In this document: in pieces, positions 56,505 to 64,000 of the stretch
How positions within the stretch are numbered: the stretch's first letter is position 1
Layout: each line of letters starts with the position of its first letter
Assembly: GCA_030704615.1 (NCBI GenBank)
Contig: CM060731.1
Span: 89,880,756 to 89,944,755 of the forward strand
DNA length: 64,000 nt
Source: Takakia lepidozioides
Taxonomy: Eukaryota; Streptophyta; Takakiopsida; Takakiales; Takakiaceae
Direction of reading: 5' to 3'
Translations under genes and position numbers: made by a program
Notes under the pieces: model-generated
Told to the model about the DNA's origin: nothing
The model's database searches: none
Seen by the model: only the letters and a program-made list of their open reading frames with translations

Positions 56505-56890
56505 CTACATAATAAGCATTCTGTCTTGCAGAAGACATCACAATATCAGAAGGAAAGACTACTCAGCGAGTGGGTTGCATGCAATGAATGAGACCACCAT
56601 ACATCCTAATCTTGATGCCGTAACTGGAGACATGGCAGAACAAAAACTTATACAACATGCAACTTAGCTTGATAAATGGACACGCAGCTTCAGAAACCCC
56701 ACACTTCTGGCCACTTCTGACCAAGCCCTCAGCAGCTTAAGGTTTCTCATCGTCAAACCCCTCTTAGATCTCCTGCATCAGCTACACCTGTGAACGCTTT
56801 CAGATTTGTCTAGAATTTTGTCTTCCAGAAGAGATCACAATATCAAAAAGACTACTCAGTGAGTGGGTTGCATGCAATGAATGAGACCAC
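56505..56890 (-). repeat. Right arm of the inverted repeat plus a second partial copy
   Basis: 56,519-56,790 is the reverse complement of the left arm (CTTGCAGAAGACATCACAAT, GAGTGGGTTGCATGCAATGA, CATCAGCTACACCTG). At 56,820-56,890 the first part recurs again in the same direction, so this is a small dispersed repeat rather than a simple terminal inverted repeat. Confidence 0.7.
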
Positions 56891-56919
56891 CCTAAACATA
56901 AACCCATCCATCGACTTAC

Positions 56920-57391
56920 CTAATGTACCGGGCATCATTGTTGGGACATACTCAATCTAGTACGGGGATTTTGGTGCTTTCGCCAGCAGGATCGGACAGT
57001 GAACGTGAAGGCATGATTCATATTCTCATCCAAATTTAATTTTCTACATCCATATTATACATGGTCCAGCGTTCCAGCGTGCCCTAATCGATTCCCTTCT
57101 CTCTCGTCGTCTTCTCCTTCTCCAGGCCCTTGATGAATTAACTAAACCTTTCACAGATCGAAAACCTTTCACAGATCGAAGACCTCCAGACCTGCAGCAG
57201 AAAAATCATTCTTCATGTCTGTTACCTAACGTACCGGGCATCATTGTTGGGACATACTAAATCTAGTACGGGGATTTTTGGTGCTTTCGCCAGCAGGTGT
57301 TTCAAACGCGAACGCATGATTTAAAGATGGAACATATTCTCATCCAAATTTAATTTTGTACATCCATATTATACATGGTCCAGCGTTCCAG
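56920..57391 (+). repeat. Family T direct repeats, target of element E
   Basis: Copy T1 (about 56,920-57,235) and partial copy T2 (57,237-57,391) share GGGCATCATTGTTGGGACAT, GCTTTCGCCAGCAGG and ATACATGGTCCAGCGTTCCA. T1 reads on through GTGCCCTAATCG; T2 stops at GCGTTCCAG, where element E begins. T1 is therefore an empty site. Confidence 0.75.
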
Positions 57392-58795
57392 CCAGGGATG
57401 CCTCGGCGTGAGCCTGGTGGCGCCACGTCATCGAGCTTAAACGCCACGTCAACGCGCGCCAAGTAAGAAGCAGAGTGTATTTTCGCGGAAGAGCACCCTC
57501 AACTGCGGAAACAAGTTGGACGAAATAATAAAAGGAAGTGGTCATCCCCACCTGAAAGCAACAGTTGAATGCAGGATGGATGAATGTAGAGTGGATGAGA
57601 AATATGTGGATGTGTGGGAACAATGCAAGCGAATGGATGAATGTGGGATGGATGTTGAATGGTGGAAAACATTCTTGAATGGAGGATGCATGAATACACA
57701 ATAGATGAATGCACAATGGATATGACATGAGTGTGAGGGGTTTGTGGGATGGATTCATGAAGATTGACATTTGAATCCGAGTAGATTGTTTGATTCATTT
57801 TCTTTTCTGCCGGAACAAATGCCACGGTCTCCCACATGCAAGATAGACCTATTATATTGTAGCACAGAAGGAGGACTAAAAAGATTTGCAACAATGGATT
57901 CAGCTTGGCCTCTGCCATGACCTTTGCAAAGACACAGAAAAGGCAATTTTGCAATTCCCCGTCGTTGCAGATCTGTTGGGGCATTGCAATACCGTCGCAA
58001 TACCGTCACAAGGCGACCCATGGAGGTCGCAACCCCCTGCATTTACAATATGATTGCGGATTTTTCCTACGCAATGATTTTTGTTTTAGCTCTATTTTGT
58101 TATGTGATGCAAACCCCAGACCACTACATACATGGAAAAAATTGGACCAAACAAAAATTAAAAAAAACAAAGAGTTTCCTTCACTCACTATTGCGGAACT
58201 CTCTATGGAGAGTGCATGAAGTTGAAAAGAACTCAACTTCGGAGTGCAAATGAGGGAAGAAAATATGGTTTTCAGTCCAAATGATTTTTGTTCACTCCCA
58301 AAATTTGCAAACGATGTCATTAAGCATATGGTCCAATAGTTTGCACGGATGTAGTGGTGCAAGGGTCGAATTCACAGAACAAAACACAGCCAAAAACAAA
58401 TTATTATGTAGCAGCAATCCCCAATCCTAGACCCCCAGGCCGCTCCGGTGACGCTTCACCAGCTTGCGATTCAGGTACGTCGCTGCAGTTGGGGCATGAC
58501 CCGCCAGCAAGCTGGGGGTTGCGACGCCCGGGCGTCGCACGTGCCCTTTGCGACGCTCCCGCAAGGCTGCGACGCCCGGGAATCGCAACAACACCCCCTC
58601 ACACTTAGGCGCGTGGGGAGGGCCGAGCCAGCTCGCGCTGGGGTTTGCGACATCCCAACGTCGCAACAATGCCACAATGGCGACGTTGCGATTCCCCGCA
58701 GTCGCCAAGTTTCATCACTCGCTGGCCTGTTTGCTTCTCAATCCTCTTCAACCACACAAGCAGACATGAGTGACGTTGTAACTCAGTCACAAAGC
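57392..58795. mobile_element. Element E: end of a MULE-like transposon
   Basis: Starts CCAGGGATGCCTCGGCGTGAGC-like text (15 of 21 positions match the right end of element C), preceded by target bases GCGTTCCAG. It goes on with GCGTGAGCC and CACGTCA words as in element C. Further in are GCGACG/CGTCGC palindromes: around 57,995-58,030 and a cluster at 58,500-58,700 that includes TGCGACGCCCGGGCGTCGCA. No coding content. It ends against an inverted copy of family T, so the far end is not seen; a rearranged or deleted element is likely. Confidence 0.5.
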
Positions 58796-58934
58796 CATGC
58801 AAAGATGAGGAATGATTTTTCTGGTGCAGGTGTGGAGGTCTTCGATCTGTGAAAGGTTTAGTTAATTCATCAAGGGCCTGGAGAAGGAGAAGACGACGAG
58901 AGAGAAGGGAGTCGATTAGGGCACCCTGGAATGC
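58796..58934 (-). repeat. Family T, inverted copy T3
   Basis: Reverse complement of T1 at 57,070-57,230 (CTTCGATCTGTGAAAGGTTT, GGAGAAGGAGAAGACGACGA). It ends CTGGAATGC, the complement of GCATTCCAG, at the start of element D. Confidence 0.75.
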
Positions 58935-59515
58935 CAACGACGCAATGGCGTGAGCGCGCGAGCGTACGCTCACGCAGGAGTGATGTGGCGTGAGCGTGAT
59001 GTCAGCAGGCTGATGTGGCGACAAATGCTGACGTGGCACTGCGCCGTCATCTGCCACGTCAGCATGAACATGCGCCGCCTATAACCGAGGATGGTCCTAT
59101 GACCGTGGGATTAATGCAGGGAATCCTTGGCTGAATACAATCAAGACTACCATGAGGCCTACAAAAGAACGAGAAAATATCCTCACAAAGTGTGCGCCAT
59201 AGAGGCCGCAACGGGAAGACCTTGCTCCCTCCCCAAATAACAATGAGAGTTAGGATCATCTTCAAAAGATGATTGCAGTGCATAGCGACAGTAAGACATG
59301 TAGACTTCGAACGGTGCAATGATGAATGTGCTTTTAAAAATTGTCACTCAGAGCTCACTCAGTATAGTTGGAAGGATAATGGGATAAGGGACGCCATATC
59401 ATTGCACCGTCGACGATGTTGCAAACGAATTGATTTGAATTGAATTTCCATGACAATGTTGCAAATTGCACATTTCATAGCATGATCGTCCACATACCAC
59501 ATTGCATAGTTGATG

Positions 59516-59860
59516 CTACCTATGTGTTGTATCCCGCTGCAATAGAGTATCGACCTCGTTGAAACTCAGAGTGGCCTGGTGAACGAAGTTGTCACGTTTG
59601 GGATCGCAAACCATCATCTTCAAAAATATGAAATACAAATGTTTGCAGGGTATGAATTTACCTCTCTTGCCCAAACTGATTGATAGCATATTCACAAAAT
59701 CAGGACATGTGCAATTGGGGAAATTGGAAACCGTGATGTCGTATGCCCTGTCATGAACAACAGATGTCGAAGTGATCATTGTGTACACCCGACCATATCC
59801 TGGATCGGGCACTTCCGTGGTGCTTGCAACACGAGCTTGGAGCATTCTTGCGGACTCCAC
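59516..59860 (-). pseudogene. MULE transposase SWIM tail (element D)
   Basis: 114 codons matching the end of the element C transposase: ESARMLQARVA, PGYGRVYTMI, then FPNCTCPDF, a spacer and PCKHLYFIFL (SWIM CxC..CxH), then NFVHQATLSFNEVDTLLQRD. Very close to C (LQARVA, FVHQATL, LLQRDT shared). It is joined at about 59,870 to PPR sequence, so the rest of the transposase is replaced. Confidence 0.75.
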
Positions 59861-59869
59861 TTCATAATG

Positions 59870-60480
59870 ACATCTGGTACAATACCAGCTCTAAAGATGT
59901 CGCCATGCACCTCTTTCCCCTTTTCCAGAGCTACCAGGGCAGTGTTCAAATTGACATTGGGTACAATTCCAGCTTTGATGATATCCCCATGCACCTCTTT
60001 GCCCTTCTCCAGGGCTGCCAGGCTTGCACAAACATTGCAAATGCACACCAACATGATGTGCTTCCCCCATCATTTGCTCATAGGTCTCCAAAGCTTCTAT
60101 CCCACGTCCCTGCTGTGCATACCTTAGTGCAAGTATCGCACTCCATGACACCACATCTCGTTCAGCCATAGTGTCGAACACTCCCTTTGCATCCTAGATG
60201 CACCCACATTTTGCAAACATGTCCACCAGGGTATTGTTTAGAATGACAGCTGGTACAATTCCAACTTTGAAGATGTTGCCATGGACCTCTTTCCCCTTTT
60301 CCAGAGCTGCCAGTGCAGTGTTTAGAATGACATTTGGTACAATTCCAGTTTTGACGATATCCCCATGTACCTCTTTGCCCATTCTCTAGGGCTGTCAGGC
60401 TTGCACGACGCCACATCTTGTTCAGCCATAGTGTTGAACACTCCCTTTGCATCCTAGATGCACTCCTAGTGACTTCTTCA
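59870..60480 (-). pseudogene. PPR fragments inside element D
   Basis: Minus-strand PPR motifs: VFDTMAERDVVSWSAILALR, YAQQGRGIEALETYEQMMGE, ASLAALEKGKEVHGDIIKAG and IVPNVILNTAL, with the segment ALEKGKEVHGDI..NTAL repeated several times by short tandem duplication (near 59,900-60,000 and 60,230-60,400). Frame changes are frequent. Strong similarity to the fragment at 38.3-39.0 kb. Lying between a SWIM tail and other element pieces, it looks like host coding sequence carried by the transposon, as in Pack-MULEs, though later insertion is also possible. Confidence 0.65.
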
Positions 60481-60539
60481 TCTTTTCTGTCATGATATCC
60501 CCAAGATAGCACGGGCGGTGAGCATGTATGCCCAGGGAA

Positions 60540-60760
60540 CGCCACTTGTTTCTAGAGTTCCACATCTTGAAGGGGAGGAGAGATTCGGCTCCTGTAAGAG
60601 AAAATTGAACACCCCACCTGGTTCGGATTCCGATTCGCACAGGGCAGACCGTGATAACTTCTCGAAGCCTCGTGTTCCCCTGCATGACAGATCCATGTCC
60701 GGAACGTCCATTCTGGAGGAACCTCCGACACGACGGCAGGCTCCAGCATCTAACAGTGCC
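60540..60760 (+). pseudogene. Transposase mid-region fragment (element D)
   Basis: PHLEGEERFGSCKRKLNT and PGSDSDSHRADRDNF match the start of the second-exon region of the element C transposase (PHLEGEERFGSCKRKLNT, PGSDGDSHRPDRVNF). It runs opposite to the SWIM tail of the same element, so an inversion occurred or two copies are combined. Confidence 0.65.
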
Positions 60761-60764
60761 ACTG

Positions 60765-61035
60765 ACAACCCCCGGATGGAAATTCGGCACCGAATATCCA
60801 ACAGGGGCCGCCCGGATGAAGTCGACTCGGGCGGAGAGGCCGGCACCTGTCCGACAGAGAACATCCCCCGGATGAAAATTCAACACCGAATTTCCATCCG
60901 GGCCCCCCCAAAGGAAGTCGTGTCGGGGGGTCAGGCCGAAAACTGGCCGACATAAAAACCTCCCCGAATGGAAAAACGGCGTCGAATTTCCATCCAGGGC
61001 CGTTCGGATGCAGTCGGCTCGGGGGGAGAGGCCTG
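60765..61035. repeat. GGAAATTCGG-type inverted repeats (element D)
   Basis: Three to four diverged units, each with CCCGGATGGAAATTCGG or its complement (CGAATTTCCATCCGGGCC) and GTCGGCTCGGG-like text. The core words resemble those of the element B arrays (GGAAATTCGGCGCC), so B and D may share an ancestor array; D's copies are more diverged. Confidence 0.6.
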
Positions 61036-61059
61036 CACCTGGCCGTCACATTACATGGA

Positions 61060-61522
61060 GGGCGACACCGAACTATTCAAGAGTGTCCTCCTCCCTCTTG
61101 TGTCTGGCTCTACGTCTGGCACACAGACTGAACAAATTCAAATCAGAAATGATGAGGATACCGAGGATAAGCAGATCGACAACGACTTCTCATGTGAGTA
61201 AGTCGGCCATGGAAATGTCATTCCAGTTTGGGTGCTTGTTCAATTTTGCAGTAATAACTTTTATCATGCTTTGACTTGCAGGAACGGCAACGATGGATCT
61301 TCAGGAGAAACCCCCATTTGTGCCGAGATTGTTTTCGACAGTCCCCTTTCCACTTTTGTGCTTCTTGTCTATGCCGAAGCAATGGCACTTCAAATGGCCG
61401 AGGCTCTATCCCCTGACTTCTTATTGCCCGATCGCAGGAGTAGCCATCGTAGATCCGGAGTTCTTAAATTCTTGGATGTAGAGGACGTGGGGATACATTG
61501 TACTGACTCTGAGTCAGACTGA
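61060..61522 (+). pseudogene. Last two exons of the methyltransferase-like gene (element D)
   Basis: Exon at about 61,050-61,199: DTELFKSVLLPL, then DEDTEDKQIDNDFSC up to a GTGAGTAAG donor, matching element C (DAEIYNNLLMGL, DTEETSDKELDSDFAC) including the splice site. The final exon, after a TTGCAG at about 61,281, ends LLVYAEAMALQMAEA, LDVEDVG and DSESD, stop, as C ends PVYAEALATSMA.., DDIAQE.., DSDDCDT. No catalytic part remains. Confidence 0.65.
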
Positions 61523-61552
61523 ACTTCGCATTTTTTTTGTTCTATTTATATC

Positions 61553-62545
61553 CTATTCGGAACTGATTGAAGCTTGTAAATAAGAAGCCATTAGCTGTTC
61601 CTGAGGGATATAGACTCTTTTGTCGATGTTTGAAGTGAGGTCCTCCACTTGAGTCTGCAGTCCGTCTACATCCTCTTGTAACTCTGCTATCCTACTATAG
61701 ACATTGTCTATAGTAGTTGTGGCAATGTTCTGCACCTGCAGCCTGAGCTCATTTATCTCGCTTTGGGTGAGCTTTCGTGGTGCTTTGCCCTCTACTGGCC
61801 CTTGTGCTAACCAGACCTGCATAAGGCTGTTATCCACCAAGTTGCTTGTGGTTCTCCTGAGAGTTTGCTCCTCTCTTAGCTTGTACACTTCTAACTGCTG
61901 TTGTAAAGCCTCCATGCGCTTCGCCTGAGTTTCAACCAACTTCGCATAGGCAGCAGCCAGATTATTAGCTTCCCTCCAAGCCTTGTTATTGACCGCGATT
62001 TCATTTCTATTGGCCATGATCGTTTGGTGCAACTCCACGATGTGCTTCTCTTGATCAGCTTCAACCTGCCTGTATTGCTTGAAAGCCTCCTCATTGCGAC
62101 AGATTGTATTCTTCATATCGACAATGAGTTTCAATTGCTCAACATTCTCCTCTTCTGCCTTCGTACATTTTTCCGCTTGACTGTTTATTTCTTTTGTAGA
62201 TTGTTCAAGCATAGTTGTGAATGTAGCACATTGTATCACCATCCTGTCATGCACTGTCTGCAACTCCGTATGTAGTGCATTCACTTTTTGCAACTTGGTT
62301 TCATGCTGCACCTGCATTTGGTAGAGCTGTTGCTTATGTGCTTCGTGCAACTGGTCTTGCGCGAGGCCCAACCCGGGCGACCTTATTGTTAAAGACAAAA
62401 GGCAAGAAGAGGGGGTGGGGACACTAGGAAAGGAAAAGGGAAGGGCCATGGGATTAGAGGGTTGAGGGTAGATTGCTTTGGCAATGGCTTTGGCAACATT
62501 GTTGTCTTTCACACCAATTTTGAAGATTCTTTCTGTTGCATCGAT
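61553..62545 (-). CDS. Coiled-coil protein, unknown
   Basis: An open frame running from about 62,545 (FKIGVKDNNVAKAIAKAIYP) to a stop at 61,553; the first ATG-initiated product is 319 residues. Most of it is a long alpha-helical coiled coil rich in Gln, Glu, Ala and Leu (QLHEAHKQQLYQMQVQHE, EKHIVELHQTIMANRNEI, RMEALQQQLEVYKLREEQ). A leucine-zipper-like region follows (SRIAELQEDVDGLQTQVEDL). No catalytic motif. It could be a structural (gag-like) protein of the retroelement that may carry the methyltransferase fragment at 63.7 kb, or an unrelated gene. A small basic exon at 62,600-62,683 may precede it. Confidence 0.45.
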   Translation of the reverse strand: MDATERIFKIGVKDNNVAKAIAKAIYPQPSNPMALPFSFPSVPTPSSCLLSLTIRSPGLGLAQDQLHEAHKQQLYQMQVQHETKLQKVNALHTELQTVHDRMVIQCATFTTMLEQSTKEINSQAEKCTKAEEENVEQLKLIVDMKNTICRNEEAFKQYRQVEADQEKHIVELHQTIMANRNEIAVNNKAWREANNLAAAYAKLVETQAKRMEALQQQLEVYKLREEQTLRRTTSNLVDNSLMQVWLAQGPVEGKAPRKLTQSEINELRLQVQNIATTTIDNVYSRIAELQEDVDGLQTQVEDLTSNIDKRVYIPQEQLMASYLQASISSE

Positions 62546-62599
62546 ATCATGGTAACCAAATCGATTGAAGGGTTTTTAGGGGTCAGTCTTGTCTAGACA

Positions 62600-62683
62600 T
62601 AGTTTGTGATAGATGCTCAACAGCTCCAGTCTTCTGCTTCTGAGCAACTTTTCTCTTCTTTGCAGGGCTCGGTGACGGATTCA
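62600..62683 (-). CDS. Short exon with a nuclear-localisation-like sequence
   Basis: On the minus strand ATG at 62,683 opens MNPSPSPAKKRKVAQKQK and ends near TMSRQD before a stop. PAKKRKV closely resembles classical monopartite nuclear localisation signals. It lies just upstream of the coiled-coil frame in the same direction and could be its first exon, with a short intron before about 62,545; no strong splice sites confirm this. Confidence 0.3.
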
Positions 62684-63694
62684 TGATATCACGTGTACTG
62701 CTTGTGAAGACGAATTTGGAGCAAGTCCAATCTTCTTTTGCCGGGCGAGGCTTCTGTTCTTCTTCACGGAGCTACCGCCGAATCCAGCTTCGTGCATTGA
62801 CATTGACATTATTAGAAAACATAAGGTTAGAACGCAGACAGGAAGAGAGAAGATCTGTGGCATTTGGAGGGCAGGAGCAAGCAGCAGGGTAGATGTCACT
62901 TGAGTTCTTGCCAGTGGCCCCTGGTTTGCACATTTTGAAAGTTGAGTTGGTGAGAAGTTGTTGGGGAGGCTGGCATCACGGCTATCAATAGTGTTGCAGG
63001 GCAAGGAACCGACATATGCTCCCTATTGTGATGATGGTGACATTTTCATTGTATTGAATGCAAAAGAAATAGGTCAAGATTACTGGGGAAAAGCTCACCG
63101 ACAAGCTGTCCACTGGCACACAGGGTAAGTTCATGCCCTCTTTTCAATCTTTTTGAGCCTATTGTGTTCAGCTGATTGTAGATCAGCAAATTACTATACA
63201 TGCCTGATATTGTGGATCTTGGGGGGATTTTCAGATTTGATGTGGACAACATAGAGCGACTAGATATGCTCAAGGGCCGCGCGGCTCAAGGCAACGGTCT
63301 GACGACGATCTGGTGGGCTGCAAACAAATAGACTAGTGTTCTCGACCAAAGCTATCATATTACGACCTTTGATAACATCCTTTGAGACTAGTTCTTCATA
63401 TGGAGGAAAGTTTTAGGTCCCACATTTGCTTAGGGTGCGGTTGTCATGATTTTGAGGAACTTAGGTGGCTTAGGATATGTAGCAGGAATAAGACCAACCT
63501 GGAAAATTAGCTCTTGCAAGCCCCCTCTATTTTACTGCCCCCTTATGCTGTGCCCTCTTGTGTTGCATGCAGGGATATGGTTTGCTTTAGCTACTCTTGA
63601 TTTGTAGATCTAGATCCAAGTCTTTCAACTATGAAGACCTTCAACCTGCCAAAGGTGGACGATCATCATGTCGCACTCTCTGTGGTTGCCTCCC
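62684..63694. other. No gene recognised
   Basis: Spacer between the coiled-coil gene and the cytosine methyltransferase fragment. Frames at 62,681-63,004 and 63,046-63,273 lack recognisable motifs. Confidence 0.45.
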
Positions 63695-64000
63695 TTAGTC
63701 CAAAATGCCCTCAACCGTGAGGTTGGGTGGCCGTTGAATGGAATCATAGGCTTTCTTGAGCAACTCTGGTGGTGCAAGATTGGTCCACCACAACCTAGGC
63801 CTATGTGCCGGTGAACCCAGTGCAGTTGCATCCAGCAATACAGCTGGTCCAATCCATGATCGGATCTGATGCACACTGGCCATAACCCTGGCCCGAGAAT
63901 CCCCCATGAGAGGAACATTCTCCAGGATGTAAGCTGGAGGTTGCACTTGCCTCACCTGCAAGTCATACAACACTCGCAACGTCTCCCAAAACAGATGCGA
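63695..64000 (-). pseudogene. Cytosine-5 DNA methyltransferase fragment
   Basis: The frame is open from the window edge to a stop at 63,695. It holds QPPAYILENVPLMG, the ENV motif (motif VI, whose Glu contacts the target cytosine), then SWIGPAVLLDATALGSPAH and HRPRLWWTNL (motif VIII). The style is closest to the DRM/DNMT3 branch. Motif I and the PC nucleophile would lie beyond 64,000. The end at GILD, stop, is early for the family, so it is truncated or spliced. Retrotransposons of charophyte algae are known to carry such enzymes; with the surrounding transposons, a mobile origin is more likely than a host gene. Confidence 0.65.

Larger units (their letters stand above)
58935..61540. mobile_element. 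Element D: scrambled MULE-like transposon with PPR insert
   Basis: Starts CAACGACGCAATGG, then CGTGAGC (15 of 21 positions match the right end of element C), followed by GCGTGAGCG words to about 59,000. Contents in order: SWIM tail (minus), PPR fragments (minus), a transposase mid-fragment (plus), GGAAATTCGG palindromes, and the last two methyltransferase-gene exons (plus). The outward-pointing SWIM and methyltransferase tails repeat the layout of B and, mirrored, C. No right terminal repeat is found after 61,522, so the right limit is approximate. Confidence 0.5.

Noticed and set aside
61553-62545. Coiled-coil frame as a kinesin, myosin or SMC fragment
   Set aside because: Only generic heptad-like helix content; none of the head or hinge motifs of those families is present.

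Overview
This window comes from a repeat-dense nuclear genome of a green plant. Spliceosomal GT-AG introns, Ty3/gypsy chromoviruses, LINEs, a SINE, plant-style pentatricopeptide (PPR) motifs and a plant-like prefoldin all point to a streptophyte. A charophyte alga or an early land plant is my best guess. The species cannot be fixed from the sequence. Only two genes look like ordinary intact single-copy genes: an aldehyde dehydrogenase (minus strand, 45.25-46.71 kb) and prefoldin subunit 2 (plus strand, 46.96-47.40 kb). They are intronless and head to head. Part of an FCP1/NIF-type phosphatase gene lies at 19.4-20.7 kb.

The dominant theme is one family of large Mutator-like (MULE) DNA transposons. 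Element C (24,953-37,127; 12,175 bp) has both ends. It has imperfect 21-23 bp terminal inverted repeats and a perfect 9-bp target duplication TTCTGACCC. It sits inside a middle-repetitive sequence (family P) whose uninterrupted copies next door act as empty sites. C carries two divergent genes. Rightward is a MULE transposase (DDE core, catalytic Glu past an intron, C-terminal SWIM zinc finger). Leftward is a nine-exon gene with a ParB/Srx-like DGNHR motif followed by a beta-class amino-methyltransferase-like domain (motif IV present as DIPD, then motif I). Between them lies a 1.75-kb array of about 14 near-perfect palindromes.

Elements A (right end at 2,981), B (3,819-8,832), D (from 58,935) and E (from 57,392) share the terminal pattern. 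B and D keep the same two gene tails pointing outward. Each element has its own unrelated palindrome: AAGTC..GACTT in A, a GGCGCC-centred one in B, CAAACAGTGTGCG arms in C, GCGACG..CGTCGC in E, and a GGAAATTCGG type in D. A MULE family that pairs its transposase with a ParB-plus-methyltransferase gene and uses element-private palindromes is the best candidate here for an undescribed system.

Other layers: a degenerate Ty3/gypsy element (8.8-17.8 kb) split by a chromovirus (10,890-14,607, TSD TCTTG); LINE fragments on both strands at 20.9-24.8 kb and 52.6-53.9 kb; a gypsy gag plus single LTR (39.3-41.4 kb); a piggyBac-like MITE flanked by TTAA (41,406-42,434); a tRNA-derived SINE with a 12-bp TSD (54,756-54,928); PPR fragments beside family P and inside element D; a tandem duplication (49.5-51.2 kb); and, at the right edge, a coiled-coil protein and a cytosine-5 methyltransferase fragment of the kind reported in charophyte retrotransposons.
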